Shown piece after piece: positions 50,338 to 62,145 of a DNA stretch of 64,000 nucleotides. Position 1 is the first letter of the stretch; each line of letters begins with the position of its first letter. A model generated the notes under the pieces. The model was given only the letters and a program-made list of their open reading frames with translations, was not told the DNA's origin and searched no databases. Origin of the DNA: Pectobacterium polaris (GTDB lineage: Bacteria > Pseudomonadota > Gammaproteobacteria > Enterobacterales > Enterobacteriaceae); NCBI RefSeq assembly GCF_002307355.1, contig NZ_CP017481.1, positions 3,968,001-4,032,000 on the forward strand. The letters run 5' to 3'. A program made the position numbers and the translations under genes.

Positions 50338-51771
50338 TCAGTGGGTACGGATGTAGTCGTCCATATCGGTTTTCAGGTTATCGGATTTGGTACCGAAAAT
50401 TGCCTGAACACCGGAACCTGCCACAACCACACCTGCTGCGCCCAGTTTTTTCAGGCCAGCCTGATCAACTTTAGCCACATCGCCTACGCTAACACGCAGA
50501 CGGGTGATGCACGCATCCAGGTTAGTGATGTTTTCTTTACCACCAAACGCGCTAACCAGTGCGGCAGCCATTTCAGTGCTGTCCTGTGAGGTTTGCTCAG
50601 ATGCGCTATCTTCACGACCCGGCGTTTTCAGATTCAGTTTAGTAATCAGAACGCGGAAGATGGTGTAGTAAATCAGCGCATAGCACAGACCCACAATCGG
50701 GAACAGCCACAGGTTGCTACCGTTGCCGCTCAGTACCACGAAGTCGATCAGACCGTGAGAGAAGCTTGTACCATCACGCATACCCAGCAGAATACAGATT
50801 GGGAACGCCAGACCCGCCAGAATCGCATGGATCACATACAGGATCGGCGCGACAAACATGAAGGAGAACTCAATTGGCTCAGTGATGCCCGTCAGGAACG
50901 AGGTCAGCGCCGCAGAGATCATGATGCCGCCCACTTTCGCGCGGTTTTCTGGCTTCGCTGAATGCCAGATAGCAATAGCTGCTGCTGGCAAGCCGTACAT
51001 TTTAAACAGGAAACCGCCGGACAGTTTACCCGCAGTCGGGTCACCTGCAATGTAACGAGGGATATCGCCGTGGAAAACTTGACCCGCCGCATTGGTGAAC
51101 TCACCAACCTGCATTTGGAAAGGTACGTTCCAGATATGGTGCAGACCAAACGGTACCAGAGAACGTTCAACGACCCCATAGATACCGAATGCCAGCATTG
51201 GGTTCTCATTCGCTGCCCAGTGAGAGAATACCTGGATCGCGCTACCAACCGGTGGCCAGATGAACGACAACAGCGTACCGACAATGATTGCCGTCAGGCC
51301 GGAAATAATCGGCACAAAACGTTTACCGGCAAAGAAGCCCAGATACTCAGGCAGCTGAATGCGGTAGAAACGGTTAAACATATACGCGGCAATCGCACCG
51401 GCAATGATCCCGCCCAGAACACCGGTATCTGCCAGATGCTTCGCCGTGATCTCGGCAGCCGGTAGATTAAGAACCAGCGGCGCAATCGCAGCCATGGTTT
51501 TGACCATGATGCCATAAGCCACCACTGCCGCCAGTGCGGAAACACCGTCGTTATTAGTGAAGCCCAGGGCAACACCAATAGCAAAAATCAACGGCATGTT
51601 GGCAAACACCGAGTCACCGGCCTGTGCCATGACGCTGGAGACAATTTCAGGCAACCAGCTAAAATTGGCCGAACCGACACCCAGCAGGATACCTGCGATA
51701 GGGAGTACGGATACGGGCAGCATTAGCGACTTACCTACTTTTTGCAGGTTTGCGAATGCATTCTTGAACAT
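50338..51771 (-). CDS. ptsG: PtsG, glucose-specific PTS enzyme IICB
   Basis: Imports and phosphorylates glucose; inner-membrane IIC domain plus cytosolic IIB. It is 477 aa, equal to E. coli. The IIC part (about 1-385) has [24 protein letters not shown] and [16 protein letters not shown] linker ([18 protein letters not shown]) leads to IIB with [14 protein letters not shown] (phosphorylated Cys near 421). IIA is supplied by Crr. The 5' UTR keeps the SgrS-pairing segment, and a CRP-like site lies upstream. Confidence 0.98.
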   Translation of the reverse strand: MFKNAFANLQKVGKSLMLPVSVLPIAGILLGVGSANFSWLPEIVSSVMAQAGDSVFANMPLIFAIGVALGFTNNDGVSALAAVVAYGIMVKTMAAIAPLVLNLPAAEITAKHLADTGVLGGIIAGAIAAYMFNRFYRIQLPEYLGFFAGKRFVPIISGLTAIIVGTLLSFIWPPVGSAIQVFSHWAANENPMLAFGIYGVVERSLVPFGLHHIWNVPFQMQVGEFTNAAGQVFHGDIPRYIAGDPTAGKLSGGFLFKMYGLPAAAIAIWHSAKPENRAKVGGIMISAALTSFLTGITEPIEFSFMFVAPILYVIHAILAGLAFPICILLGMRDGTSFSHGLIDFVVLSGNGSNLWLFPIVGLCYALIYYTIFRVLITKLNLKTPGREDSASEQTSQDSTEMAAALVSAFGGKENITNLDACITRLRVSVGDVAKVDQAGLKKLGAAGVVVAGSGVQAIFGTKSDNLKTDMDDYIRTH

Positions 51772-51777
51772 AATTGA

Positions 51778-51798
51778 GTGTGCTCCTGAGTAATAGTG
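51778..51798 (-). promoter_or_regulatory. SgrS-pairing segment and RBS of ptsG
   Basis: On the minus strand the leader reads ATTACTCAGGAGCACACTC, then the ATG at 51771. This keeps the E. coli ptsG segment that base-pairs with the sRNA SgrS (ACTCAGGAGCACAC) and includes the AGGAG Shine-Dalgarno, so glucose-phosphate-stress silencing of ptsG is likely preserved. The sRNA gene itself is not in this window. Confidence 0.8.
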
Positions 51799-51910
51799 CT
51801 TTTACTTCTGATACTTCATATAAGCAAAGACGGGGAGGATGCCTTTGCAAGTTGGGGTGTCTTAGCCCCCTTTAATTTTTACGCAGAGTAAAATAAATAG
51901 CGTTCACAAT

Positions 51911-51927
51911 GTTTGATTGCTATCACG
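51911..51927 (-). promoter_or_regulatory. Candidate CRP site of ptsG
   Basis: On the minus strand CGTGATAGCAATCAAAC resembles the CRP consensus TGTGA-N6-TCACA (first half 4 of 5, second half 3 of 5), 140 bases before the start codon. CRP activation of ptsG is known in E. coli. Confidence 0.6.
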
Positions 51928-52055
51928 TTTCCACAAGCCAACAGGCTGAGATCGAACAGATATTGCACTTTTATGTGATATATCGCTAAAAAACACGTCC
52001 CCTGAAGAGGAAAAACCTAATCAAGGGGATTATGAAGCGCTATTAATTACACGGA

Positions 52056-52081
52056 TAAAAAAAACTCGGCTATTCTCAGCC
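52056..52081 (-). terminator. Probable terminator of the yceD-ycfH gene series
   Basis: On the minus strand, just after the ycfH stop, GGCT-GAGAAT-AGCC forms a short stem followed, after GAG, by eight T. The stem is weak (4-5 pairs) but the T-tract is long. Confidence 0.5.
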
Positions 52082-52082
52082 A

Positions 52083-52880
52083 CTATTGCGCAGCGGTCAA
52101 CCGAGCCGGATCGATGTGAAACAGGCGGGAGAAGTTTTCTGTCGTGGCGGCAGCGAGGGTTTCCAACGATGTGCCTTTCAGTACAGCGAGATATTCTGCT
52201 ACATCACGTACGTACGCAGGCTGGTTTTCCTGACCCCGGAATGGAACCGGCGCGAGCCAAGGGGAATCCGTCTCAATCAGCATCCGATCCAGCGGCACGT
52301 AACGCGCGACGTCACGCAATTCTTCTGCATTGCGGAACGTGACAATCCCAGAAAACGAGATATAGAACCCCATGTCCAGCAGCGCTTTTGCCGTGATCAA
52401 ATCTTCCGTAAAGCAGTGCAGCACACCGCTGCATTTCTCCGCCTGCTCGTCACGTAGAATGGCCAACGTATCTTCACGGGCAGCACGCGTATGCACGATG
52501 ACCGGCTTGTTCAGGTCATTGCCAATACGGATGTGTTCACGAAACGATTCTTGCTGCTGGGCTTTCGTCTCTTGCTGATAGAAATAGTCCAGACCCGTTT
52601 CCCCCATCGCCACCACACGGCTGGCGCTGGCTAGCTCACGCAGCTCGGCATAATCATAAGGGGCTTCCTGATTGAGCGGATGAACGCCGCAGGAAAAGGC
52701 CACGTTATCGCGCTCGCCGATTAACTCCACCATGGCACGATAGCCGGGCAGCGTTGTTGCCACCGCTAGAAGGAAACCGACATCACGGCTTTTCGCTTTA
52801 TCCAGCACATCGGAGACATCTTTATGCAATGACTCATAATCCAAACCGTCAAGATGACAGTGGGAATCCACTAACAACAT
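52083..52880 (-). CDS. ycfH: YcfH, TatD-family metal-dependent hydrolase
   Basis: TatD-type DNase/amidohydrolase-fold protein, 265 aa as in E. coli YcfH. Metal ligands are visible: MLLVDSHCHLD (HxH), GETGLDYFY (Glu), VIVHTR (His), GVLHCFTE (His) and IETDSPWLAP (Asp). The ATG at 52880 is used; an extended frame to 52961 overlaps holB and lacks homology. Downstream of holB with a 19-base gap; function likely in DNA or RNA turnover, but the E. coli role is poorly defined. Confidence 0.94.
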   Translation of the reverse strand: MLLVDSHCHLDGLDYESLHKDVSDVLDKAKSRDVGFLLAVATTLPGYRAMVELIGERDNVAFSCGVHPLNQEAPYDYAELRELASASRVVAMGETGLDYFYQQETKAQQQESFREHIRIGNDLNKPVIVHTRAAREDTLAILRDEQAEKCSGVLHCFTEDLITAKALLDMGFYISFSGIVTFRNAEELRDVARYVPLDRMLIETDSPWLAPVPFRGQENQPAYVRDVAEYLAVLKGTSLETLAAATTENFSRLFHIDPARLTAAQ

Positions 52881-52899
52881 GATATTTACTCGATAGTAA

Positions 52900-53910
52900 T
52901 TAAACAGAAAAAGGGTGGCTGTCGCGCTTAACCGATGAAGCAAACGTGCGCTCTCCATCAAGCAGGCGTTCCGTCAGCAGCAGTTCACGGTTCACACCCG
53001 TGACGGTCAGCAATTTTTGCCGACAAGTCAGCCACTGTTGCAGCTCATACTGCAAATGTGCGGAAGGTTCACACGCCAGACGCTCAACCAATTCAATCTG
53101 ATCCTGATTCACCCAATGCTCGCTTGCCCCCTGCTGCCATTTCATGGCATCCAGCAGTAGCGCAGCCAACCAGTGAATACGAACATCAGCATCGTCATGA
53201 TTCAGCTGTGATATCAGTGAGAGCTGATCTCGCGAAGTCAGCGCGGCAGAGAACGCCTGACACAGCGCGCTACGTTGTTTCCAACGCTCTGGCTGCAATA
53301 ACGCCTCGGCGGCTAGCGGCGCGCCCGATTGTAATCTCAATGCCGTGCGCAATGCCTTGCTGTCATGGCGATGGCGAGCATTCAGCCACAGCACACTCTG
53401 CGTCTCACTCGGGACATCCAGATAGTGATACAGGCAACGGCTGCGCAACGTAGCCAATAGCCGGGCTGGTTCACGGCAGCCAAATAAAAAGAAGGTATTC
53501 TGCGGCGGCTCTTCCAGCGTTTTCAGCAGTGCATTGGCGGCAGCCTCTGTCAGTTGCTCAGCGGCAGCCAGCCAGATCACTTTTGCTCCGCCTTGTCGAG
53601 AGTGTTGATACACTTTTTCCACGACATCACGCACGGGATCGACGCCCAGGCTTTGCTTGCCTTTCTCTGGGCTCAGCACATGCCAGTCTGGATGCGTTCC
53701 TGCGGTCATCAGGTTACAAGAGTGGCACTGGCCGCAGCTTTTCATCCCATCAGGCCGCTGGCAGATCAGCCAACGGCTCAGCGCATAAATCAGCGATTCA
53801 TCGCCCATTCCCGGCAATGCATGCAGCAACAGCGCATGGTGCCCCCTGCCCGCCTGATATTGCCCGATAAGCTGCCGATAGGATGCATTCAGCCACGGAT
53901 ACCAATCCAT
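52900..53910 (-). CDS. holB: HolB, DNA polymerase III delta-prime subunit
   Basis: Clamp-loader subunit that, with gamma/tau and delta, loads the beta clamp. It is 336 aa from [15 protein letters not shown] (53910; E. coli 334). The AAA+ fold has a degenerate P-loop (LHALPGMGDESL), as expected for delta-prime. The zinc module is CGQCHSC preceded by LICQRPDGMKSC. LLKTLEEPPQNTFFLFGCREPARLLATLRSRC is the conserved sensor/SRC region. The stop of tmk and the start of holB overlap as TGATG. Confidence 0.96.
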   Translation of the reverse strand: MDWYPWLNASYRQLIGQYQAGRGHHALLLHALPGMGDESLIYALSRWLICQRPDGMKSCGQCHSCNLMTAGTHPDWHVLSPEKGKQSLGVDPVRDVVEKVYQHSRQGGAKVIWLAAAEQLTEAAANALLKTLEEPPQNTFFLFGCREPARLLATLRSRCLYHYLDVPSETQSVLWLNARHRHDSKALRTALRLQSGAPLAAEALLQPERWKQRSALCQAFSAALTSRDQLSLISQLNHDDADVRIHWLAALLLDAMKWQQGASEHWVNQDQIELVERLACEPSAHLQYELQQWLTCRQKLLTVTGVNRELLLTERLLDGERTFASSVKRDSHPFSV

Positions 53911-54569
53911 CAGCCCTGCCCCTGTGCAACAGGCTGTAACCCTTGTTGTTGCAGCCACTGCTGTAACGTCGCCTGAATATCCGCACTGACGGCATCAATA
54001 GACTGTGAGGCATCGATCGTCAGGATGCTGTCATCCTCCGCCGCCAGTTCCTGATAGCGGGAGCGGGTGCGATCAAAGAAAGCCAGCGACTCCTGCTCAA
54101 TCCGATCCAGCTCGCCGCGCTGACGCGCGCGTTGTAAGCCGATGGCTGGCGGCAAATCAAGATAGAGCGTCAGGTCAGGACGAAAATCACCTAGCACAGT
54201 ATCGCGCAGTGAGCGCAGCAGTTGCTGATCGATCCCACGTCCACCGCCCTGATAAGCCTGTGAAGAAAGATCGTGACGATCGCCGATGACCCAGTTTCCA
54301 TTCTCCAACGCCGGTTTGATGACGTTATCCACCAACTGAACTCTGGCCGCGTATAACATCAAGACTTCTGCTTTGTCGGTGACCTTCTCATCGGCTATGC
54401 CTTGCTTGATAAGCTCACGCAGCTTCTCCGCCAGCGGCGTACCACCTGGCTCTCGCGTGAACACCACGTCTTTCACGCCATGTGAGCGCAGCGTTTCCAC
54501 CACGATATTGCGTGCAGTGGTCTTCCCTGCACCTTCCAATCCTTCAATGACGATAAATTTACTGTTCAT
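53910..54569 (-). CDS. tmk: Thymidylate kinase
   Basis: Phosphorylates dTMP to dTDP using ATP. It is 219 aa (E. coli 213). P-loop [12 protein letters not shown] at residues 10-21, DR(X) motif [16 protein letters not shown], nucleotide-site [20 protein letters not shown] and LID-type [14 protein letters not shown]. It overlaps mltG by 11 bases upstream and holB by one base downstream, a tight operon. Confidence 0.97.
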   Translation of the reverse strand: MNSKFIVIEGLEGAGKTTARNIVVETLRSHGVKDVVFTREPGGTPLAEKLRELIKQGIADEKVTDKAEVLMLYAARVQLVDNVIKPALENGNWVIGDRHDLSSQAYQGGGRGIDQQLLRSLRDTVLGDFRPDLTLYLDLPPAIGLQRARQRGELDRIEQESLAFFDRTRSRYQELAAEDDSILTIDASQSIDAVSADIQATLQQWLQQQGLQPVAQGQG

Positions 54570-55578
54570 CCCGTTCCTTTAACGCTGAGCGGTATACCCT
54601 CACAGCACGATTATGGTCTGCAAGGTTAGTGGTAAAACTGTGTCCGCCTTTTCCATCCGCCACAAAATACAGGTATGACGTTTTGGCTGGGTGCGCAGCC
54701 GCATCCAATGAGGCTTTCCCCGGCATCGCGATTGGCGTCGGTGGCAGGCCGGAAATGACATACGTATTGTAAGGCGTCGGCGTGTCTAATGCTTTACGGG
54801 TTATCACGCCTTTATAGTCATCACCCATGCCATAAATCACCGTGGGGTCAGTCTGCAAGCGCATACCAAGCCGTAAGCGATTGACAAAAACGGAAGCAAC
54901 CTGAGTACGTTCTTCATTGATCGCTGTTTCTTTTTCAATGATTGATGCCATCGTCAGCAATTCGTCCGGTGTCTTATACGGTAATCCTTCTTCACGCCCT
55001 TTCCATACCTCATCCACCGTTTTTTTCATGCGCTGATGCGCACGCTGCAACAGGGCGCTATCGCTCGTACCGGCCGTGTATGAGTAGGTATCAGGATAAA
55101 ACCAGCCTTCTGGGTTCGTCTTATCTTTGATTTCCAACTGGGTGGCAACGTCCTGTTCGGTTTTATCGGCCAGTGAATGCTTGATGTAAGGCGCTCGTTG
55201 CAGCGTGGCGAGCCACTCTTTCAAGCGTGAGCCTTCGACAAAACGGATGGAGAATTGCGCTTCTTTTCCGCTGGACAACAGCGCCAGCATCTCGCGCACG
55301 GTCATGCCCGCAGTAAAGCGATACGTACCCGCTTTGAATTTTGCCAACTCAGGTTCAAAACGCAGCAGCCACGGAAAAAATGTGTCATCAGTAATGATTT
55401 TCTGATCGAGAAGCAGCGTTTCCAGCCCTTCCCTTCCCGTACCGGCAGGAAGCGTAAAGATAGCCTCCTTTTCGATAGCCAATGGAGAATCAGCAAAACG
55501 CTGCATTTTCTGCCACGCGACCAGTAATATCAGCACAACAGCAGCAATAATCAGCAAACCAATTTTCTTTTTCTTCAT
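54559..55578 (-). CDS. mltG: MltG, endolytic murein transglycosylase
   Basis: Inner-membrane-anchored lytic transglycosylase that cuts nascent glycan strands and so sets their length. It is 339 aa (E. coli 340). An N-terminal anchor ([19 protein letters not shown]) is followed by a LysM-like region (about 40-100) and the YceG domain with catalytic Glu in [21 protein letters not shown] and [10 protein letters not shown]. Between pabC and tmk as in E. coli. Confidence 0.96.
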   Translation of the reverse strand: MKKKKIGLLIIAAVVLILLVAWQKMQRFADSPLAIEKEAIFTLPAGTGREGLETLLLDQKIITDDTFFPWLLRFEPELAKFKAGTYRFTAGMTVREMLALLSSGKEAQFSIRFVEGSRLKEWLATLQRAPYIKHSLADKTEQDVATQLEIKDKTNPEGWFYPDTYSYTAGTSDSALLQRAHQRMKKTVDEVWKGREEGLPYKTPDELLTMASIIEKETAINEERTQVASVFVNRLRLGMRLQTDPTVIYGMGDDYKGVITRKALDTPTPYNTYVISGLPPTPIAMPGKASLDAAAHPAKTSYLYFVADGKGGHSFTTNLADHNRAVRVYRSALKERDEQ

Positions 55579-55592
55579 AAATCAACCATCTA

Positions 55593-56390
55593 CTAGCAGT
55601 CAGGACTTAGGAATTGATAAAGCTCTCGGGAGTGATAACGCCAGATGTGCGCCTGATTTATAGGGACGATCGGCATTAATGCATTACAAACCAGCACTTC
55701 GTCCGCATCGGACAGTGCGGTCAGGGGTTCGCTGACGATCTGTAGCTCGAAATCAGAATCTGCCAGCAAGGCAATAATATGCTGTCGGGCAACGCCATCC
55801 ACACCTGACTCGGATAAATTCGGCGTATAAACCCGATGTCCTTTACGCCAGAATAAATTCGCGGCACAGCATTCCACTAGCGCACCAGAAGTGTCAAGCA
55901 CGAGGGTCTCATCGGCTGAGGTCTGGTCAAGATGCGCGCGAATCAGCACTTGTTCGAGCCGATTCAGATGCTTTATCCCCGCCAACAGCGGACTTTTAGC
56001 TAGCGCCACCGGACTGAGATTCAGGCTAATACCCTGCTCACGCCAACTGGCATAGTGCGCAGGATAGCTTACCTGCATAACGACTCGGGTTGGCTGCGCA
56101 CAGCCTTGGGCACTATAACCTCGCCCGCCGACACCCCGCGTTAGCATCACTTTCACTACGCCGTCCGCCCACCCCAGCGCTGCCTGTTTCATTTCAGCGA
56201 TTAGGCTTTCCCAATCAAGCGTCGGAAATAACAAGCGCGTAGCAGCCTGTTGCAGACGCGCGACGTGTCGATCAAGCCAGACAATCTCGCCATCGCATAC
56301 TCTGGCTGTCGTAAAACAGCCGTCACCATACTGTGTACCCCGATCGAGTACCGAAAGCTGTTCCTGTAACTGACCATTAATCCACAGCAT
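55593..56390 (-). CDS. pabC: PabC, aminodeoxychorismate lyase
   Basis: PLP-dependent fold-type IV enzyme that converts 4-amino-4-deoxychorismate to p-aminobenzoate and pyruvate in folate synthesis. It is 265 aa (E. coli 269). LDRGTQYGDGCFTTARV at the N-terminus, PLP lysine in LLAGIKHLNRLEQVLIRA, and LVLDTSGALVECCAANLFWRKG. It begins 126 bases after fabF, from which it is separated by a terminator, and runs close to mltG (14 bases). Confidence 0.95.
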   Translation of the reverse strand: MLWINGQLQEQLSVLDRGTQYGDGCFTTARVCDGEIVWLDRHVARLQQAATRLLFPTLDWESLIAEMKQAALGWADGVVKVMLTRGVGGRGYSAQGCAQPTRVVMQVSYPAHYASWREQGISLNLSPVALAKSPLLAGIKHLNRLEQVLIRAHLDQTSADETLVLDTSGALVECCAANLFWRKGHRVYTPNLSESGVDGVARQHIIALLADSDFELQIVSEPLTALSDADEVLVCNALMPIVPINQAHIWRYHSRELYQFLSPDC

Positions 56391-56473
56391 ATAAGCTCCG
56401 CATCATTCATCGTCGTCAGCTTGCCAGCAAAGCGGCGTTGCAGACAAGCAGGTGTGTCTGATTTTATGCAGGC

Positions 56474-56505
56474 AAAAAAAAACCCGGAAACCGGGTTTTT
56501 TAAAA
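56474..56505 (-). terminator. Terminator of fabF
   Basis: Stem AACCCGG, loop AAA, CCGGGTT, flanked by A and T runs; on the minus strand it ends in nine T. It separates the fab genes from pabC-mltG-tmk-holB-ycfH, possibly giving partial read-through. Confidence 0.92.
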
Positions 56506-56516
56506 CGCTATCGCAA

Positions 56517-57839
<1,323 letters not shown>

Positions 57840-58076
57840 TTACTGCTGGTTAGCCTGAATGAAATCAATGGCTGCTTGAACAGTCGTGATTTTTTCAGCT
57901 TCTTCGTCTGGAATCTCAGTATCAAATTCTTCTTCCAGAGCCATTACCAGCTCAACAGTGTCAAGAGAATCAGCGCCGAGGTCGTCAACGAAAGAAGCAT
58001 TGTTTACGACTTCTTCCTGCTTAACACCAAGCTGTTCAACGATGATTTTCTTAACGCGTTCTTCGATAGTGCTCAT
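57840..58076 (-). CDS. acpP: Acyl carrier protein
   Basis: Small acidic carrier of growing acyl chains and precursor donor for lipids and lipid A. It is 78 aa, practically identical to E. coli AcpP. Ser37 in [20 protein letters not shown] receives the 4'-phosphopantetheine. The protein is strongly acidic and all-helical. A 154-base leader separates it from fabG, consistent with its own strong promoter. Confidence 0.99.
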   Translation of the reverse strand: MSTIEERVKKIIVEQLGVKQEEVVNNASFVDDLGADSLDTVELVMALEEEFDTEIPDEEAEKITTVQAAIDFIQANQQ

Positions 58077-58230
58077 ACTCTTAAATTTCCTATCAAAACT
58101 CGCTTTCGCGATGGTTTTCGTAGTGTATAAAATGTTTGAAAAGATGCAACAAAATCTCGGCTGGTTGAACCACGATTTTGTGCTATTTTGCGGTTATCAC
58201 CGCAAATAATGCAAATAGTTTTCGAGCTTT

Positions 58231-58965
58231 TTAGATCATATACATGCCGCCATTGACATGCAATGTTTCGCCAGTAATGTAAGCAGCTTCATCAGAGGCT
58301 AAAAATACAACAGCACTGGCGATTTCTTTAGCATCACCGAGTCGGTTAGCTGGAACCGACGTCAAAATGCCTGCTCGCTGTTCTTCTGTCAATGCCTGAG
58401 TCATATCTGTTTCGATAAAACCAGGCGCGACGACGTTGACCGTAATACCACGAGAAGCCACTTCACGCGCGAGGGATTTACTGAAACCAATCAGTCCCGC
58501 CTTCGCTGCCGCGTAGTTAGCTTGTCCTGCATTGCCCATCGTTCCCACAACGGAACCGATGGTAATGATCCGGCCAAAACGTTTCTTCATCATGGCACGC
58601 ATCACTGCTTTAGACATGCGGAATACCGACGTTAAATTGGTATCCAGAATATCGTGCCATTCATCATCTTTCATACGCATCAGCAGGTTATCACGGGTGA
58701 TACCCGCGTTATTGATAAGAATATCAATTTCCCCGAATTCTGCGCGAATTTCTGCTAATACGCTTTCTACTGATGCTGCATCAGCAACATTCAGCATATA
58801 ACCTTTACCGTTCTCACCCAGCCAGCCACTAATGGCTTCAGCACCTTTTTCGCTGGTTGCGGTACCAATGACTTTTGCCCCGCGGGCAACCAACGTCTCG
58901 GCGATGGCACGCCCAATACCACGGCTTGCACCGGTAACCAGTGCAATTTTCCCCTCAAAACTCAT
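58231..58965 (-). CDS. fabG: FabG, 3-oxoacyl-ACP reductase
   Basis: NADPH-dependent reductase of the elongation cycle. It is 244 aa as in E. coli. SDR features: GASRGIGRAIAETL near residue 12, NNAG near 86, and the catalytic set Ser138 (IGSVVG), Tyr151 and Lys155 (NYAAAKAG). Starts 14 bases after fabD. Confidence 0.98.
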   Translation of the reverse strand: MSFEGKIALVTGASRGIGRAIAETLVARGAKVIGTATSEKGAEAISGWLGENGKGYMLNVADAASVESVLAEIRAEFGEIDILINNAGITRDNLLMRMKDDEWHDILDTNLTSVFRMSKAVMRAMMKKRFGRIITIGSVVGTMGNAGQANYAAAKAGLIGFSKSLAREVASRGITVNVVAPGFIETDMTQALTEEQRAGILTSVPANRLGDAKEIASAVVFLASDEAAYITGETLHVNGGMYMI

Positions 58966-58979
58966 TGTCTTCTCCGTTC

Positions 58980-59909
58980 TTATTTCTCAATCGCCGCTGA
59001 TAGAGAAGCAGGATCGTTCACCGCTGCTGCTATCAGGGTATCGACGATTCGTTTGGTTAAGCCAGTCAATACTTTACCTGGCCCGACTTCTAGCAGCGAC
59101 TCAATGCCCTGAGAAGCCATAAATTCAACACAGTCAGTCCAGCGCACTGGGCAATGAAGCTGGCGCACCAGCGCATCGCGAATGGCTTCCGGCGTGGTTT
59201 CGATGCGAGCATCAACATTATTCACAACGGGGATGACCGGAGAATTAAACGTCACGGATTCCAGCGCAACAGCGAGTTTCTTCGCTGCTGGCTCCATCAG
59301 CGCACAGTGTGACGGTACGCTGACAGGCAGCGGCAGCGCACGCTTCGCACCCGCCGCTTTACACGCAGCACCAGCACGCTCAACGGCGTCTTTATTGCCC
59401 GCGATCACCACCTGACCCGGTGAGTTGAAGTTTACCGGAGACACCACCTGCCCCTGCGCGGATTCTTCACACGCTTTAGCAATGGCATCGTTATCAAGCC
59501 CGATAATGGCATACATCGCACCCGTGCCTTCCGGCACCGCTTCCTGCATCAGTTTGCCACGCAATTCAACCAGGCGAACGGCCTGTTGGAAATCCAGAAC
59601 ACCGGCACAAACCAGTGCTGAATACTCACCAAGGCTATGACCAGACATCAGAGCAGGTGTTTTGCCGCCCTGCTGCTGCCAGGCACGCCAGATAGCGACA
59701 GAAGCGGTCAGTAACGCAGGCTGCGTCTGCCAGGTTTTATTCAGCTCTTCAGCTGGCCCTTGCTGGGTAAGCTGCCACAAATCATAACCTAACGCTTCAG
59801 AAGCCTGAGCAAACGTTTCAGTGACGATCGGGTATTCTGCAGCAAGTTCAGCCAACATCCCTACCGTCTGCGATCCCTGACCTGGGAACACCATTGCAAA
59901 TTGCGTCAT
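58980..59909 (-). CDS. fabD: FabD, malonyl-CoA:ACP transacylase
   Basis: Loads malonyl groups from CoA onto ACP. It is 309 aa, equal to E. coli. FPGQGSQ at the N-terminus, nucleophile Ser92 in SGHSLGEYSALV, catalytic His in PVSVPSHCALME and the GPGKVLTGL motif near the C-terminus. Lies 17 bases downstream of fabH. Confidence 0.98.
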   Translation of the reverse strand: MTQFAMVFPGQGSQTVGMLAELAAEYPIVTETFAQASEALGYDLWQLTQQGPAEELNKTWQTQPALLTASVAIWRAWQQQGGKTPALMSGHSLGEYSALVCAGVLDFQQAVRLVELRGKLMQEAVPEGTGAMYAIIGLDNDAIAKACEESAQGQVVSPVNFNSPGQVVIAGNKDAVERAGAACKAAGAKRALPLPVSVPSHCALMEPAAKKLAVALESVTFNSPVIPVVNNVDARIETTPEAIRDALVRQLHCPVRWTDCVEFMASQGIESLLEVGPGKVLTGLTKRIVDTLIAAAVNDPASLSAAIEK

Positions 59910-59926
59910 ATCACAATCCTGTTTAA

Positions 59927-60880
59927 TTAAAAACGAACCAGCGCGGAACCCCAGGTAAAACCACCACCGAAGGCTTCAAGCAGCACCAGTTGCCCTGGTT
60001 TAATACGCCCATCGCGCACCGCTTCATCAAGCGCTGAAGGCACAGAGGCTGCGGAGGTATTACCATGACGATCCAGCGTCACAACCACCTTGTCCATCCC
60101 CATACCCAGCTTTTTCGCCGTGGCGCTAATGATGCGCAGGTTAGCCTGATGAGGCACCAGCCAGTCTAATTCACTTTTATCCAGTTGAGCCGCTTGCAGC
60201 GTTTCTTCAACGATATGTGCCAGTTCAGTCACGGCCACTTTAAAGACTTCATTACCCGCCATCGTCAGGTAAGCAGGCGTATCAGTATGATTACGATCCT
60301 GATGTGGCAACGTCAGCAGCTCGCCATAACGGCCATCGGCATGCAGATGGGTAGAAAGAATACCCGGTTGCTCTGACGGCGTTAACAGGACAGCACCCGC
60401 ACCATCACCGAATAGAATCAGCGTGCCGCGATCTTCAGGATCCAATGCGCGAGACAACGTATCAGAACCGATCACCAGTGCGTATTTCACCGCACCACTT
60501 TTAACGTATTGATCGGCAACGCTCAGCGCGTAGGTAAAACCTGCACACGCAGCGGCCAGATCGAAGGCGATCGTGTCTTTGATCCCTAGCAGTTGCTGAA
60601 CCTGACAGGCTGAGCTAGGAAAAGCATGGCTTGATGATGTTGTAGCAACAATCAGAAGACCGACTTCAGAAGGATCGACATTCGCCATTTCCAGCGCTTT
60701 TTGCGCGGCACGGTATCCCATGGTCGCCACGTTTTCATCCGGCGCAGCAATACGGCGCTCACGGATTCCAGTACGTGTGACGATCCAGTCGTCCGTCGTT
60801 TCCACCATCTTTTCTAAATCAGCGTTCGTCCTGATTTCTTCAGGCAGGTAGCTGCCCGTTCCGATTATTTTTGTATACAT
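59927..60880 (-). CDS. fabH: FabH, beta-ketoacyl-ACP synthase III
   Basis: Starts fatty-acid synthesis by condensing acetyl-CoA with malonyl-ACP. It is 317 aa as in E. coli. Catalytic Cys112 in [13 protein letters not shown], His244 in [11 protein letters not shown] and Asn274 in [11 protein letters not shown]. The ATG at 60880 lies six bases after the plsX stop. Confidence 0.98.
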   Translation of the reverse strand: MYTKIIGTGSYLPEEIRTNADLEKMVETTDDWIVTRTGIRERRIAAPDENVATMGYRAAQKALEMANVDPSEVGLLIVATTSSSHAFPSSACQVQQLLGIKDTIAFDLAAACAGFTYALSVADQYVKSGAVKYALVIGSDTLSRALDPEDRGTLILFGDGAGAVLLTPSEQPGILSTHLHADGRYGELLTLPHQDRNHTDTPAYLTMAGNEVFKVAVTELAHIVEETLQAAQLDKSELDWLVPHQANLRIISATAKKLGMGMDKVVVTLDRHGNTSAASVPSALDEAVRDGRIKPGQLVLLEAFGGGFTWGSALVRF

Positions 60881-60886
60881 GTACGC

Positions 60887-61933
60887 TTAATCACTCTTGG
60901 GTAATACCGCTTCTAGACGAGCGGCAATCCGCTCGGGAAGCTGCCGCCGTACCGTCTGCATTGCCTGTTCAATAGCAACCGCAAACGCTCTCTGGTTTGC
61001 TGCACCATGGCTTTTGATTACGGTTCCCCGTAACCCTAGCAGGCATGCGCCATTATATTGATCGGGATTCAAATGACCGAAACGCTTTGATAAGCGTTTT
61101 TGTAACAAACGCCCTAGCCATTTCAACCACCAGGATCGTTTTTGTTTTTGCCCAGGGCCTGAAGCTGGAGATTTCAGCAGTGACAGGAACATCCTTACCA
61201 CGCCTTCCACCGTTTTCAGGGTGACATTGCCCACAAAGCCGTCACAGACCATCACATCCGTTTTCCCAGTCAGCAGGTCGTTGCCTTCCAGATAACCGAT
61301 ATAATTTATTGATGGTGCCTCTTTTAGCTGTGCCGCTGCTTCACGGATAGTGCTCAGCCCTTTGCTTTCTTCTTCACCGATATTCAACAACGCGACCCGA
61401 GGATTCGTCAGTTCCAGCACTTCTTCTGCCATCACTGAGCCCATCACGGCAAACTGAACCAGCATCGTGCTGTCACAGTCAACATTCGCCCCCAGATCCA
61501 ACACGACTGTTTTTCCGTGTTGCTGGTGAGGTAATACTGACACCAACGCGGGTCGCTCAATTCCGTCCAGTGGCTTAATCAGGAGCTTTGCCAGCCCCAT
61601 AAGCGCACCGGTGTTGCCTGCACTTACACAGGCCTGTGCCCTGCCGTCTTTAATCAACTCAAGCGCTATGCGCATTGAGGTACCACGGCTCGCACGAATA
61701 GCCTGCGACGGCCTCGCATCACTAGCAATAACCGACTCCGCCGGTATAACTTCTAAGCGGGAAAGTAAATCAGAATCGACTTTGGCAAGTAATGGAGTAA
61801 TCGCAGCAGGATCGCCGACTAATAACAAATTGAGAGCTGGATTAGAAGCCAGTGCCTGCAATGCAGCAGGCACTGTTACGCAGGGACCAAAATCCCCGCC
61901 CATCGCATCTAACGCCAGAGTTAGGCGTGTCAA
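60887..61933 (-). CDS. plsX: PlsX, phosphate acyltransferase
   Basis: Converts acyl-ACP to acyl-phosphate for PlsY-dependent phosphatidic acid synthesis; peripheral on the inner membrane. It is 348 aa (E. coli 356), with a shorter C-terminus. Motifs: [52 protein letters not shown], and [17 protein letters not shown] use TTG at 61933 ([10 protein letters not shown]) with AAGG seven bases upstream; another TTG five codons earlier is possible. Confidence 0.95.
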   Translation of the reverse strand: MTRLTLALDAMGGDFGPCVTVPAALQALASNPALNLLLVGDPAAITPLLAKVDSDLLSRLEVIPAESVIASDARPSQAIRASRGTSMRIALELIKDGRAQACVSAGNTGALMGLAKLLIKPLDGIERPALVSVLPHQQHGKTVVLDLGANVDCDSTMLVQFAVMGSVMAEEVLELTNPRVALLNIGEEESKGLSTIREAAAQLKEAPSINYIGYLEGNDLLTGKTDVMVCDGFVGNVTLKTVEGVVRMFLSLLKSPASGPGQKQKRSWWLKWLGRLLQKRLSKRFGHLNPDQYNGACLLGLRGTVIKSHGAANQRAFAVAIEQAMQTVRRQLPERIAARLEAVLPKSD

Positions 61934-61962
61934 GGTATTGCCTTGCAAATAATTCGCAAGAA

Positions 61963-62133
61963 TTACTTAGCAATGACCTTGCGACCGCGGTAGTAACCAT
62001 CCGCAGTGATGTGGTGACGCAGGTGAGTTTCGCCAGAAACTTTATCTACGGATACAGAAGCGGTAGTCAGCGCATCATGTGAACGACGCATACCACGTTT
62101 GGAACGGCTAGGTTTGTTTTGTTGTACGGCCAT
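61963..62133 (-). CDS. rpmF: Ribosomal protein L32
   Basis: Large-subunit ribosomal protein, 56 aa (E. coli 57). The sequence starts [20 protein letters not shown] and ends [17 protein letters not shown]. This is the zinc-free form, without the CxxC pairs of paralogues from other phyla. The ATG at 62133 has AAGG about six bases upstream. Between yceD and plsX as in E. coli; the coupling of a ribosomal gene to lipid genes is conserved. Confidence 0.98.
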   Translation of the reverse strand: MAVQQNKPSRSKRGMRRSHDALTTASVSVDKVSGETHLRHHITADGYYRGRKVIAK

Positions 62134-62145
62134 GGACCTTACTCC

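Larger units (their letters stand above)
51772..52082. other. ptsG 5' region
   Basis: A 311-base gap holding the ptsG leader (SgrS site), its promoter with a CRP-like site, and at the far end the terminator of ycfH. No reading frame of note. Confidence 0.6.
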
